DNA of 64,000 nucleotides from IMG/VR virus record IMGVR_UViG_3300017605_001304, positions 85,156-149,155 of that record, one strand, 5' to 3'. The notes under the pieces were generated by a model, which saw only the letters and a program-made list of their open reading frames with translations, was not told the DNA's origin and searched no databases. Of the stretch, positions 7,585 through 15,977 are shown in pieces. Each line of letters begins with the position of its first letter. The stretch's first letter is position 1. The DNA comes from a virus. The position numbers were made by a program, and so were the translations under genes.

Positions 7585-9210
7585 TTAGAAGTAGGTCGTA
7601 ACGACGACCATGCCGTGACCGCCCGCGCCTCCACCCTGCGACCCAGACGCGGTGCCGCCACCGCCGCCACCGCCGCCAGGGAATCCGCCGTTACCAGCGT
7701 GCGTCGCAGAGTCTCCCGCGCACGCACCGGAGCCGCCATGCGGGAACCGCGTCGAGTCATTGCCGTTCGCACCGGCCGCGGCCGCGGGAGCTGAAGCACC
7801 GCCGCCCATGCCGGGACCGGAGTTGACGCCAGTGGTCGAGCGTCCGCCCGCACCACCACCGCCGCCGCGCAGCGACCATCCGTTGTTCGCGGAGGTCGTC
7901 CCAGTATCAACATCCGCGCCGGATTCTCCGCCGCCACCGCCCCATTCTGCAGGTGAGCCACCGACCGGGGACAGCGTGCCGGCGCCGCCACGACCCCCGC
8001 CGCCACCGCTGGCCGGGATGTTGTTCGCCGCCGGGACCGTGTAGAGATCCGAACGGCTCGTGTTGGCGACGAGCGCCGTGAGTCCGCGACCGGCTCCACA
8101 TCCGCCGTTCCCACCATCCGCAGAGACTGCGCCGGTCGCGGCCGTTCCGGCGACGCGGCGCGCCGACGTCAGCGGGCCTTGCCCACCCTTGTCAAACTCC
8201 GAGAGCACGCCCGCATTGCCGTTCGTGCCGTCCGTATTCGCGGTCGCGGCGCCGCCCTTGCCGGCGTGAACAGTCACCGACGTGCCGAGGTCCGTCGGGT
8301 CGAACCACGCCTCGTCGTACCCGCCACCACCGCCACCACCGCCGCCCGCCGCTGTCACCGCATTGCGACCGGCCGATCCGCTGCCACCGCCATCGCAGAT
8401 CTGCACGAAGCACTTCCGCGCGCCCGGCCCCGGGCGCTGCCAAGTGTCATCGAGATCTGCAGCGGAACCGATGAAGAACTGGGTTTCGCTAGGCCGGGGC
8501 GCCGGGAAGTCGCGGTTCCCGCTGATGGTCGGGAGGAAGTGGATACGCGTCGCCACCTCGACCGTGGAGCTGGCCCACGTCATCGTCGTGGCGGCGGTCC
8601 CTGCCGCCACGGCCCGCGTGCCGCTGACCATGACGAGGCCGCCGCCCGTGCCGTCCGTCGTCGATCCGTCGAACTGCTCGGTGATGCTCGTGAGGTTGGA
8701 GTTCGTCGCGGCCGACGCCTGCCCACCGGTGGCGTCGATGGCATGCGCCCAGAGGTCGACGACGAGCGTGTTGTCGATCCACGTCTGCGTCACGGCCGAT
8801 GAGGCCGACGTCGACGCAGTGAACTTCCACGACTGCCCGCCCAGGTGGAACGGATCCCCGATGTTCGGGCAGCCATGGACCGAGAACATGAACCCGTAGG
8901 TGTGGTCACCTGCGTCGGTAAGCGTCGGCGCAGTCTCGCTGCCGCTGTCCCGCTTCCAGAAGATCGAGAGCTTCGTGCTGGCGGCAGTCGCCGCCGCACC
9001 GATCCCGTTCTGCGGACCGATCTGCTTGTACCCGGCCGGCGCCGCGTAGTTGGCGTCGTTCGAGCACTGGATCACGAGTACGAGAATGTCGTCGGCATCG
9101 TGCACGCTAGGCAGCGTCGCCGTCGGCACCCCGGTCGAATGGAACTCCGCGCCGACGCTCGCGATCGTAGGGAGAGTCGGCGTGCGGCTAAGGAGAGGAT
9201 ACAGCGGCAT
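7585..9210 (-). CDS. Tail adhesin with polyglycine-rich tip, 541 aa
   Basis: The N-terminal half is a beta-sandwich-like region (VLVIQCSNDANY ... FMFSVHGCPNIGDPF ... NTLVVDLWAHAID), followed by a linker. From about residue 285 it becomes glycine-rich, with GGGGGGGGG, GGGGGRGGAG and GGGGGAGGRS runs separated by short loops, ending GHGMVVVTTYF. Glycine-rich tips that pack as polyglycine-II lattices are known from T4-like adhesins such as phage S16 gp38. A receptor-binding role is inferred. Bases are strongly GGC/GGT biased there. Confidence 0.65.
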   Translation of the reverse strand: MPLYPLLSRTPTLPTIASVGAEFHSTGVPTATLPSVHDADDILVLVIQCSNDANYAAPAGYKQIGPQNGIGAAATAASTKLSIFWKRDSGSETAPTLTDAGDHTYGFMFSVHGCPNIGDPFHLGGQSWKFTASTSASSAVTQTWIDNTLVVDLWAHAIDATGGQASAATNSNLTSITEQFDGSTTDGTGGGLVMVSGTRAVAAGTAATTMTWASSTVEVATRIHFLPTISGNRDFPAPRPSETQFFIGSAADLDDTWQRPGPGARKCFVQICDGGGSGSAGRNAVTAAGGGGGGGGGYDEAWFDPTDLGTSVTVHAGKGGAATANTDGTNGNAGVLSEFDKGGQGPLTSARRVAGTAATGAVSADGGNGGCGAGRGLTALVANTSRSDLYTVPAANNIPASGGGGGRGGAGTLSPVGGSPAEWGGGGGESGADVDTGTTSANNGWSLRGGGGGAGGRSTTGVNSGPGMGGGASAPAAAAGANGNDSTRFPHGGSGACAGDSATHAGNGGFPGGGGGGGGTASGSQGGGAGGHGMVVVTTYF

Positions 9211-9222
9211 CTGCGCCTCCTG

Positions 9223-12200
9223 TTACGTGTACTCGACGACGCGCGCGGCGCCGGTGGCCGACACCCAGATGCCGTCCACATTGCCGGTGTAATTGAAGGG
9301 ACACTCGTAGTACCCGTTCGCAGGAACCTGCAACGTGTAGCTCGTATTGCTTGCTGTCGTTCCATTCTTGAGATAGAGAATGGAGGTCGAATCGTTGTAA
9401 ACGCTGTAGCCAAGCCGGTTGGAGTTGGAGGTCAGCAGCGTCGTGCTCGACGCCAGTGCGTTCACAGTATTCGTGGTCGCCGTGGCCGAAGTCACGGCCT
9501 TCGTGGTGACGGTCGCAGCGATCGAGATCGGCTGGGTGACGGCCGAGCCGTCGACCTTCATGGCCTTGCTGGCCGTGATGGTCAGGCGCTGTCCGCGGGT
9601 CGTCTCGTCTTCGATGACGAGGACCTGGGCGCGCTTGGAGTCGATGCGCCCTGCCGCGACGTCGTTCTCAGTAAGCGCCGTCGCGCCCGACACGTTGTCG
9701 TCGTAGTAGTAACCCGCCGGGAAGACGGGCGTCGTCGCATCGGTGAAGGGCGCGTTGTCCGCGACGGCCAACTGCTCCGTCGTGTTCACCGAGCCCGAGA
9801 CCGTGACCGCACCGCTGGAGATCGTGGTGCTACCGGCGACGAGGTTGACCCGGATCGCGTTGTTGGTCGCGTCGCCGGGCTTCACCAGGGTGTTGCCGGT
9901 ATCCGTGATCGCCGCGGCCAGCGGCGACGAGGCCGGAGCATCGACGGTCAGCGATCCCGCGTTGTCCGAGACCGGGAAGGGTCCCGTACCCGCATTCGCA
10001 GTGACCGTGCCGGAGACCGGCTGGGTGACGGCCGAGCCGTCCACCTTGAGCGCATTCGTGAGCTGGACCTGATCGGTCGCGAGCGTCACGCGCAGCGTGC
10101 CCGCGCTCTTGCTGCCCGAGTTCGTGTCGACCGCGGTACCGGCCCACTGCGTCTGGTTCACCGACTGGTTGGCCGACAGCGCGCCAATCGTGTTCGTACC
10201 GGCCGGGAGCGCCGAGCTCAGCGCCACCGTGCTCGTGCCACGCGACGCACGGATGCTGACCGTCGACGAGTTCGTACCCGCCGTCGAGACCCGCACCCGG
10301 AAGGCGGTGAACCCGGTGATGTTGCCCTGGGTCTGGACGTCGCCCGCCGCCTGCGTGACCGTGTTCGCCACCGCGCCGGTCGAGACGGTGCCAGCCGTGC
10401 CGGAGATGGCCACCATGTTGACCGGCTGGAAGTTCGTGCCGTCGACCGAGCCTTCGAAGACGAGGGTGCCGGTGCCCGTGCCCCAGGTGATGCGCACGCC
10501 CACGCCGCCGTAGCCCACGAGCGACGACACCGTGATGGCGTTCGCCGTCGAGGTCATGCTGAGCGACTGCGTGACCTGCGTCGTGTCGTTGCCCGAGCGC
10601 TCACGGTCCCAGGTGGAACCGTTCCAACCCAAGGCCAGCGCACCGACCGAAGTTGTAGTCGGATTGGCCGTGGCATCGGCCAGCGCCGCAGCCGCCGGAA
10701 GCTCCGAGTCGACTGCAAGCGTGCCAGTACCGGCATTGGCCGTGACCGTGCCGGAGATCGTGAAGGTGCCCGAGCCCGCATTCGCGGTCACCGTGCCGGA
10801 GACCGGTTGCGTGACCGCAGAGCCATCGACCTTGAGGGCGTTGGTGAGCGCCGGCTGATCGGTCGCGATGACGATGCGCTGCGTACCGGCGCTCTTGGTG
10901 CCGGAGTTCGTGTCGATGTTCGTGCCGCCGAGCTGCAGCGTATTCGTCGCGAAGTTGCCGGCACCCGGATTCGCCGTGACCGTGCCCGAGATGGTCTGCG
11001 TGCCCGACGGGATGTTGCGCACGACAAGCCCGAGGTCGCTGCCTCCGGGAGTCGTGGTCGCCGTCGCGAGCTCCGTCCCGTCCGCCTTGCGCAGGTTCGT
11101 ATGGAACGCGCGCTTGGCCGTGATGCGGACTGCGGCTGCCTGATCTTCGGTCGGGTCGGCGGAGATCGTGTCGTTCAGCACGCCGCCGGACGGGGTGAAG
11201 GTCGTGGAGCCTTCCGTGAACGTGCTCTTGTCGGCTTGCGCCGTGCCGCCCGAGCCAGCACCGGCGACGATGTTCACACGAATGGCGTTGTTGCCGGCAT
11301 CGCCCGGCTTGACCAGCGTGTTGCTGGTATCGGTGATGGCGACGGCGACGGGGGTCGCAGCCGGAGCATCGACCGTGAGCGAGCCCGAGTTGTCGGAGAC
11401 AGGGAATGGGCCCGTACCGGCATTCGCCGTCACGGTTCCCGAAACCGCCTGGGTTCCAGACGGGATGTTGCGGACGATCAGCGCCTGCTCCGAGCCGCCC
11501 GGAGTCGACGTGGCCGAGGCCAGCTCGACTCCGGTGGCGCTCCGCAGGTTCGCATGCAGGCCGCGCTTCGCCGTCATGCGCAGCGCCGCGGCCTGATCCT
11601 CGGTCGGATCCGCCGAGATCGTGTCGTTCAGCACAGCCCCGACAGGAGTGAACGTCGTCGTGCCTTCCGTGAAGGTCGACTTGTCCGCCTGCGCGGTACC
11701 ACCTGAGCCGGCGCCCGCCACGATGTTGACGCGGATCGCGTTGTTGCCTGCGTCCCCGGGCTTGACGAGCGTGTTGCTCGTGTCCGTGATCGCGGTGGCG
11801 ACCGGCGTCGCCGCAGGCGCGTCCACGGTGAGAGAGCCGGAGTTATCGGAAACCGGGAAAGGTCCCGTACCCGCGTTCGCCGTGACCGTGCCCGAGACCG
11901 TCGTAGTTCCCGTCGCGCGGGTGACGAGGCCGTAGTCCGAGCCGCCGGGCGTCGTGTTCGTGACGACGACGACGTTGGTGCCGTCCGTGACCTTGGTCTT
12001 CTGCGTGCCGTCCGTCTGCGCCGAAGAGACGGCCGCAAGCGTCGACTGCGTGGCCAGCGAACCCGAGGTCCCGATGTTCGCCGTGATCGTGCCGTCGACC
12101 GTGAGCGAGCTGGAGTTGTCGTCGACGTGGAAGACCTGGGAGCCGCCCGACACGGGCTGGGTCACCGCCGAGCCGTCGACCTTGAGGGCGTTGGCGCCGG

Positions 12201-12384
12201 TCACGGCGACGGCGTTCGTCCCGTCGCTGGGGCGCACATAGAGCGGGGAGCCCGAGTGCACGTCCGTCGCGGCGCCATCCGCGCCCTGCTGAATCTTGAC
12301 GCGCTGGACCTTGACGCCCGCGATGTCGTCGGTGCTGACGGTATCGCCGCCGGACCCGGCGTTCAGAATCGTGTTGTCGGACAC
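9223..12384 (-). CDS. Repetitive beta-rich tail-fibre-like protein, 1053 aa
   Basis: GTG start behind GAGGAGTG. The N-terminus reads MSDNTILNAGSGGDTV. Repeated phrases include ALKVDGSAVTQPVSGTVTAN, GPFPVSDNSGSLTVDAPA and NTLVKPGDAGNNAIRVN. Two tandem units of 151 residues start near residues 164 and 315, followed by partial ones; between them is a non-repeated domain (TSTANAITVSSLVGYGGVG...FRVRVSTAG). The extreme C-terminus is a compact domain (NTSYTLQVPANGYYECPFNY). Ser/Thr/Gly-rich, cysteine-poor composition fits a long extended fibre. Confidence 0.65.
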   Translation of the reverse strand: MSDNTILNAGSGGDTVSTDDIAGVKVQRVKIQQGADGAATDVHSGSPLYVRPSDGTNAVAVTGANALKVDGSAVTQPVSGGSQVFHVDDNSSSLTVDGTITANIGTSGSLATQSTLAAVSSAQTDGTQKTKVTDGTNVVVVTNTTPGGSDYGLVTRATGTTTVSGTVTANAGTGPFPVSDNSGSLTVDAPAATPVATAITDTSNTLVKPGDAGNNAIRVNIVAGAGSGGTAQADKSTFTEGTTTFTPVGAVLNDTISADPTEDQAAALRMTAKRGLHANLRSATGVELASATSTPGGSEQALIVRNIPSGTQAVSGTVTANAGTGPFPVSDNSGSLTVDAPAATPVAVAITDTSNTLVKPGDAGNNAIRVNIVAGAGSGGTAQADKSTFTEGSTTFTPSGGVLNDTISADPTEDQAAAVRITAKRAFHTNLRKADGTELATATTTPGGSDLGLVVRNIPSGTQTISGTVTANPGAGNFATNTLQLGGTNIDTNSGTKSAGTQRIVIATDQPALTNALKVDGSAVTQPVSGTVTANAGSGTFTISGTVTANAGTGTLAVDSELPAAAALADATANPTTTSVGALALGWNGSTWDRERSGNDTTQVTQSLSMTSTANAITVSSLVGYGGVGVRITWGTGTGTLVFEGSVDGTNFQPVNMVAISGTAGTVSTGAVANTVTQAAGDVQTQGNITGFTAFRVRVSTAGTNSSTVSIRASRGTSTVALSSALPAGTNTIGALSANQSVNQTQWAGTAVDTNSGSKSAGTLRVTLATDQVQLTNALKVDGSAVTQPVSGTVTANAGTGPFPVSDNAGSLTVDAPASSPLAAAITDTGNTLVKPGDATNNAIRVNLVAGSTTISSGAVTVSGSVNTTEQLAVADNAPFTDATTPVFPAGYYYDDNVSGATALTENDVAAGRIDSKRAQVLVIEDETTRGQRLTITASKAMKVDGSAVTQPISIAATVTTKAVTSATATTNTVNALASSTTLLTSNSNRLGYSVYNDSTSILYLKNGTTASNTSYTLQVPANGYYECPFNYTGNVDGIWVSATGAARVVEYT
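10989..11895 (-). repeat. Tandem 453-bp coding repeat (2 units plus partial copies)
   Basis: Within the fibre gene, two consecutive 151-codon units carry the same order of phrases (SGTVTANAG, VSDNSGSLTVDAPA, LVKPGDAGNNAIRVN, KSTFTEG, LNDTISADPTEDQ, TPGGS). The DNA is visibly similar but has many silent changes, so the duplication is not very recent. A further shortened copy follows toward the C-terminus. Confidence 0.7.
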
Positions 12385-12397
12385 TTTTCACTCCTCG

Positions 12398-12928
12398 CTA
12401 TGCAGCCACCACGGGCTTGACCTCTGCGTACCACTTCTCGGCGGCTGATTGGAAGTTGATGTGATCGGAGGTCTGTTCGATGGCGCCGTCGAACTTGACG
12501 ATCCGTTGCGTCGGAATCACTGCGCCGTCTTTCGTCGTGACTTCAATGACGAGGCCCTCGGCCGGAGGGCTCAAGAAGCAAACGCTCCGGCCGAGGGTCT
12601 GGTCCGGCTGCAACTGTTCCACGCCAATCAAGTAAGACGCGATGAAGGTACTGCCGCCCTGCAACAGACAGAATGTCCTGCGCAGCAGGATGGGATGCTG
12701 TCCTGGGCGCAGTTGAATGGAAGCCGACTTCAAGCCCGGCATCGTCGGGAGCCATGCGATTTCCGACATCGGGCGCAGGAAGTCGATCTTGCTTTCCTCC
12801 CCGGTCGGGGAGATCTGATCTAGGACTGTGCCGTCCGCATACGTAATCCGCCAAATGTACTTGTAGCGGTTACGAATGATGACTTGGGTCTGCGCGTCAG
12901 TGCAGACGATCTCCGTCACTTCTGCCAC
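12398..12928 (-). CDS. Hypothetical beta-rich protein, 176 aa
   Basis: GTG at 12928 follows GGAGGG closely. Residues 8-60 form predicted strands (VIIRNRYKYIWRITYADG), with LRPGQHPILLRR and VCFLSPPAEGLVIEV further on. It lies between two tail/fibre-like genes, so a virion role is plausible. No family recognised. Confidence 0.55.
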   Translation of the reverse strand: MAEVTEIVCTDAQTQVIIRNRYKYIWRITYADGTVLDQISPTGEESKIDFLRPMSEIAWLPTMPGLKSASIQLRPGQHPILLRRTFCLLQGGSTFIASYLIGVEQLQPDQTLGRSVCFLSPPAEGLVIEVTTKDGAVIPTQRIVKFDGAIEQTSDHINFQSAAEKWYAEVKPVVAA

Positions 12929-12948
12929 AGCAGACCCTCCTAGATCGG

Positions 12949-13437
12949 TTAAATCTCGTCCCACACCGCCTGCACGTTGCCCGACGAGTTCGTGTTCTGC
13001 AGCCCGGAGACCGCGGTCGTACCGACCGTGATCGCGAGGTAGAGCAGGTTGCCGATCTGCCCCGTGCCCGTGAACGTCGTCACGCCCGTCCACGAATAGA
13101 ACGTGTTGTTCGCCGTATTCGTGTACGCCGCGATCGAGCCCACATCCAGCTCGACCGGCTGCGAATACGAGGAGTTGAACTTGTGGTAGCTGTCGACGCC
13201 GGTCGTCTCGGTACCGTTGAAGAAGTACCGGACGTTGCTGATCTGGTTGCTCGGGGCGACGGTGCAGTTGATCCGCATCGCCTTCTCGAACGAGTAATCG
13301 ACGCCCGAGCCGGGCTTGACCATCGGGTTATTCAGGTCGATGGTCGCGTCGTTCGCGTTCTTGAAGCGCGCCTGCGTGACCGAGCTCCAGGTCGCAGACG
13401 CCGCCGTCGAGTTTTCCCACTGAACAGTTGCAGCCAT
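12949..13437 (-). CDS. Hypothetical virion-like beta protein, 162 aa
   Basis: Serine/threonine/asparagine-rich with alternating hydrophobic strands (VQWENSTAASATWSSV, RYFFNGTETTGVDSYHKF, LLYLAITVGTTAVSG). Starts MAATVQWEN at an ATG. It resembles phage structural proteins that carry a tail-fibre or decoration fold, but no homologue is named. Confidence 0.55.
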   Translation of the reverse strand: MAATVQWENSTAASATWSSVTQARFKNANDATIDLNNPMVKPGSGVDYSFEKAMRINCTVAPSNQISNVRYFFNGTETTGVDSYHKFNSSYSQPVELDVGSIAAYTNTANNTFYSWTGVTTFTGTGQIGNLLYLAITVGTTAVSGLQNTNSSGNVQAVWDEI

Positions 13438-13440
13438 GTC

Positions 13441-13851
13441 TTACTTCTCCGGGTTCGTCGCGTCGTAGACGCGAACGATGTTGAGGTGGCTATCCGTTTC
13501 GACCTTGAAGTCCTTCAGCTTCCCCTCCTCGACGCCCACGGCCTTCAGAGCCTGGAAGAATGCATTCTGGAACTCGCGGTACATCTGGGCCGACGTCGCC
13601 TGCTCGTTCTTGACCTTCTGATCGAGCTTGGTGCGCTCCGCCTCCAACGCCTTGAGGCGACGCTTCGAGTCGGCCATGACCCACTCGATCTCGTCGTTCA
13701 CCTCGTTCAGGCGCTCGCCGGCCGTCGCGACCTGCGAGTTGGCGTAGGCCAGAAGCGTCTGGAGACGCTCCAGCCGGAGACGATCGGTTTCCTGGATCAC
13801 GATGTCCTGGGTCACGGGCAGGGCTTCGGTGGTTCCCATGTCCGAGCTCAC
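13441..13851 (-). CDS. Coiled-coil hypothetical protein, 136 aa
   Basis: Residues 20-95 are a long charged helix with heptad spacing (DRLRLERLQTLLAYAN, RLNEVNDEIEWVMAD, RRLKALEAERTKLDQKV), followed by a short globular end. Its start overlaps the preceding stop by four bases. It could be a scaffold-, fibre- or tail-assembly helper; this is inference from shape only. Confidence 0.55.
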   Translation of the reverse strand: MSSDMGTTEALPVTQDIVIQETDRLRLERLQTLLAYANSQVATAGERLNEVNDEIEWVMADSKRRLKALEAERTKLDQKVKNEQATSAQMYREFQNAFFQALKAVGVEEGKLKDFKVETDSHLNIVRVYDATNPEK

Positions 13852-14390
13852 TTGCTCAGCGCCCAGTTGCGCAGCAGCTTCACGTTGTCCACGTGCGGCT
13901 GCTCGTCATCGATCTTGACGCCGCAGAACTCGGCCACGCGACGCAGGACACGCCGCTTGTTCAGCTCCTGCGAGATCTGCTCGTCGCGAGCATCGCGGAA
14001 GTACAGACGCCACTCCGCGACGGTCTTGCTGTAGACGGTCGGCTCGCCTGTCGGCTTCTGGCCCTTCCAGGTGGTGAGCGACTCGTCCTCGCCCGACGGG
14101 GCGGACAGCAGGTTCAGCGGGTCGTGGATCTTGCTGCGCTCCACGGTGATGAACAGCGGCTGCAGCGCCTTCCAGTCCCGGCAGTTCTCGAAATACTTGC
14201 CGACGATGATGCCGCCTGCAGGCAGCGCGTACAGCGACCCGTCCGGCATGGACAGCACGACAGGCGCGTCCGTAGTGAACGTGGACGTCGTCTTCCCTTC
14301 CTGGACCTTCGCCTGCTTCGTGCGATTGATCCAGAGCGGCATCTCCCGCGTGGGAGTGAACGTGCCCGTTGCGAGTGCATTGGTAGCCAC
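13848..14390 (-). CDS. Hypothetical protein downstream of capsid gene, 180 aa
   Basis: N-terminal half is beta-like (PLWINRTKQAKVQEGK, VVLSMPDGSLYALPAGGIIVG), C-terminal half helical (RDEQISQELNKRRVLRRVAEF). First gene after the hairpin that follows the capsid gene, so possibly read by leak-through or from its own unseen promoter. Function unknown. Confidence 0.55.
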   Translation of the reverse strand: MATNALATGTFTPTREMPLWINRTKQAKVQEGKTTSTFTTDAPVVLSMPDGSLYALPAGGIIVGKYFENCRDWKALQPLFITVERSKIHDPLNLLSAPSGEDESLTTWKGQKPTGEPTVYSKTVAEWRLYFRDARDEQISQELNKRRVLRRVAEFCGVKIDDEQPHVDNVKLLRNWALSK

Positions 14391-14473
14391 GAAATCTCCT
14401 TCGCCACCGGTGAAGTGGCATGAATGGGACCGTACAGAGGATGGACGTCACCGGGGTTCGATGACGATCGGTG

Positions 14474-14503
14474 CCCTGGCAGGGCCGTGTGGCCCTGCCA
14501 GGG
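14474..14503 (-). terminator. Strong hairpin after the major capsid gene
   Basis: A perfect 13-bp stem (CCCTGGCAGGGCC with its complement) closes a four-base loop in the 132-base gap directly after the capsid stop. No run of T follows in the direction of transcription, so it may act as a weak terminator, RNA-end stabiliser or processing site rather than a classic intrinsic terminator. Confidence 0.6.
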
Positions 14504-14522
14504 TTCGTTACTCAGTGCTCGA

Positions 14523-15959
14523 TTACGGGTTGAGGACCTGACCCGTCGAATACATCTTGTTGTTGATCGCCTTCACACCGTACTGCGTCATCGCGCCCTT
14601 GCGCCCGATGAAGTCATCGAGCACAACGGTCGGGGTCGTGAGGAGCGGGATGTACGGCGCGTACACGTAGCCCGCGTCCATGAACGAGTTGCCCTTGAAG
14701 CCCATCACCCACTTGTCGACCGGGAAGTTCGGGTCCTTGAAGCAATCGAAGCGACCGAGGAACTTGCCCATCTCGACGATGCCGGTGTTGCTGTGCGTCG
14801 CATACGCATTCGAGTCCGGCTTGAACTGCGGATGGGACTCGATGACGTTCGCCACCGAGGTACCCATGACCACGAAGTTCGCCTGCCCGCGCTTCGTCGC
14901 GCTGTAGATGAGCTGGCTGCCAGTGATGAACGCATCCGCGAGCGTCAGCTTGTGCTCGGCGTAGCTGATGTTCGCCGGGGTGGCCTTGTCCCAAAGGACG
15001 TTGCCCGCGCCCGCGAAGTTGTAGAGGTCGTTGATGATCTGGCGGTCGATCTCGTACTTGATCACCTCGGCCAGAACACCGACCAGCTCCGCTTCCGCAT
15101 CCAGGCCGTGGAGCGCCTGGAGGTTCTGCGAAGCCTCAAGCGACCAGTTCGCCTTGAGCTTGCGGACCTCGGCCGTGACGCTGGAGCTCGTGAGCTGCAG
15201 GTCGATGCCGGGGATTGCCGTGTTGGCCTCAGCGTCGTAGTCGTAGGTGATGAGGAGGCTCGTGGCGGTACCGCCGGTGCTCCAACCAACCGAGGCAATC
15301 GCGCCGGTCGTGTAGTTGACCGTGCCCGCGGTGATGCCCGTGCCGATCAGGTTGCCGTTGCCATCATCCGTGAAGCTCGTGGCCGTGGTCGCACCGACGA
15401 TCGTGCCGGACAGCGTGCCCGGCTTGATCGGAAGCTGACCAGAGCCCCACGTCGCGGACTGAGGCGTGGTACCGGCGAAGGTCACCGTCAACTGGGGAAC
15501 GGTCGCCGAGCTGTAATACTCGGAGTTCACCGGCCCGGTCCGCGAGTCGAAGAAGGTCGAGCCCGCGGTCTGGTTGCCCTTGGTCAGGCTCAGGATGAAG
15601 TCGAGATAGAAGACCAGCGAGATCGGCCCGGACATCGGCTGGATCGACACGATCTTGTTCGCGATGAGCTCGGGATAGATCGCCCGAACCAGCGGGAACG
15701 CGAACTTGTCGAACGAACCAATGTTGAGCAGCTTGGTCGTCTCAGTCAGCGGTCGCTCGCCCGTCAGCGTGACGTTCGGCCGCGTCTTGAGCATGTGCTG
15801 TCGCTGGTTCTCCAGAAGGAGCGCCGTCCACGGGCGGGAAAGCCCGTCGAGGCCCTTCATGTAGCGCGACCACTGAGCAGACTCGGCCAGACGCTCACCC
15901 GTGGTGATCATCTCGCCGTGCTGCTCTTCATTGAACTCCTTCAGATCGGGAGTAAGCAT
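14523..15959 (-). CDS. Major capsid protein, T4 gp23 family, 478 aa
   Basis: Signature segments of gp23-type capsids are present in order: FPLVRAIYPELIANKI and VSIQPMSGPISLVFYLDF near residue 90-125, RKLKANWSLEASQNL and LAEVIKYEIDRQIINDLYN in the middle, VMGTSVANVIE, then VMGFKGNSFMDAGYVYAPY and ITEG-like end region GRKGAMTQYGVKAINNKMY. The N-terminal 55 residues end ...RPWTALLLENQ, where gp23 relatives are trimmed by the prohead protease (cleavage after Glu is inferred). An insert near residues 165-235 (TLSGTIVGATTATSF...) looks like an added beta subdomain. ATG at 15959 preferred over an upstream TTG because GGAG precedes it. Confidence 0.92.
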   Translation of the reverse strand: MLTPDLKEFNEEQHGEMITTGERLAESAQWSRYMKGLDGLSRPWTALLLENQRQHMLKTRPNVTLTGERPLTETTKLLNIGSFDKFAFPLVRAIYPELIANKIVSIQPMSGPISLVFYLDFILSLTKGNQTAGSTFFDSRTGPVNSEYYSSATVPQLTVTFAGTTPQSATWGSGQLPIKPGTLSGTIVGATTATSFTDDGNGNLIGTGITAGTVNYTTGAIASVGWSTGGTATSLLITYDYDAEANTAIPGIDLQLTSSSVTAEVRKLKANWSLEASQNLQALHGLDAEAELVGVLAEVIKYEIDRQIINDLYNFAGAGNVLWDKATPANISYAEHKLTLADAFITGSQLIYSATKRGQANFVVMGTSVANVIESHPQFKPDSNAYATHSNTGIVEMGKFLGRFDCFKDPNFPVDKWVMGFKGNSFMDAGYVYAPYIPLLTTPTVVLDDFIGRKGAMTQYGVKAINNKMYSTGQVLNP

Positions 15960-15977
15960 TGGTTTCCGAAGCTCCAA

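Noticed and set aside
7585-8500. Collagen or silk-like gene from poly-Gly runs
   Set aside because: No Gly-X-Y period; the pattern fits polyglycine adhesin tips instead.
8845-11706. 953-codon open frame on the plus strand
   Set aside because: It lies opposite the fibre and adhesin genes, is Arg-rich with no domains and has no ribosome site; it is a GC-rich antisense shadow.
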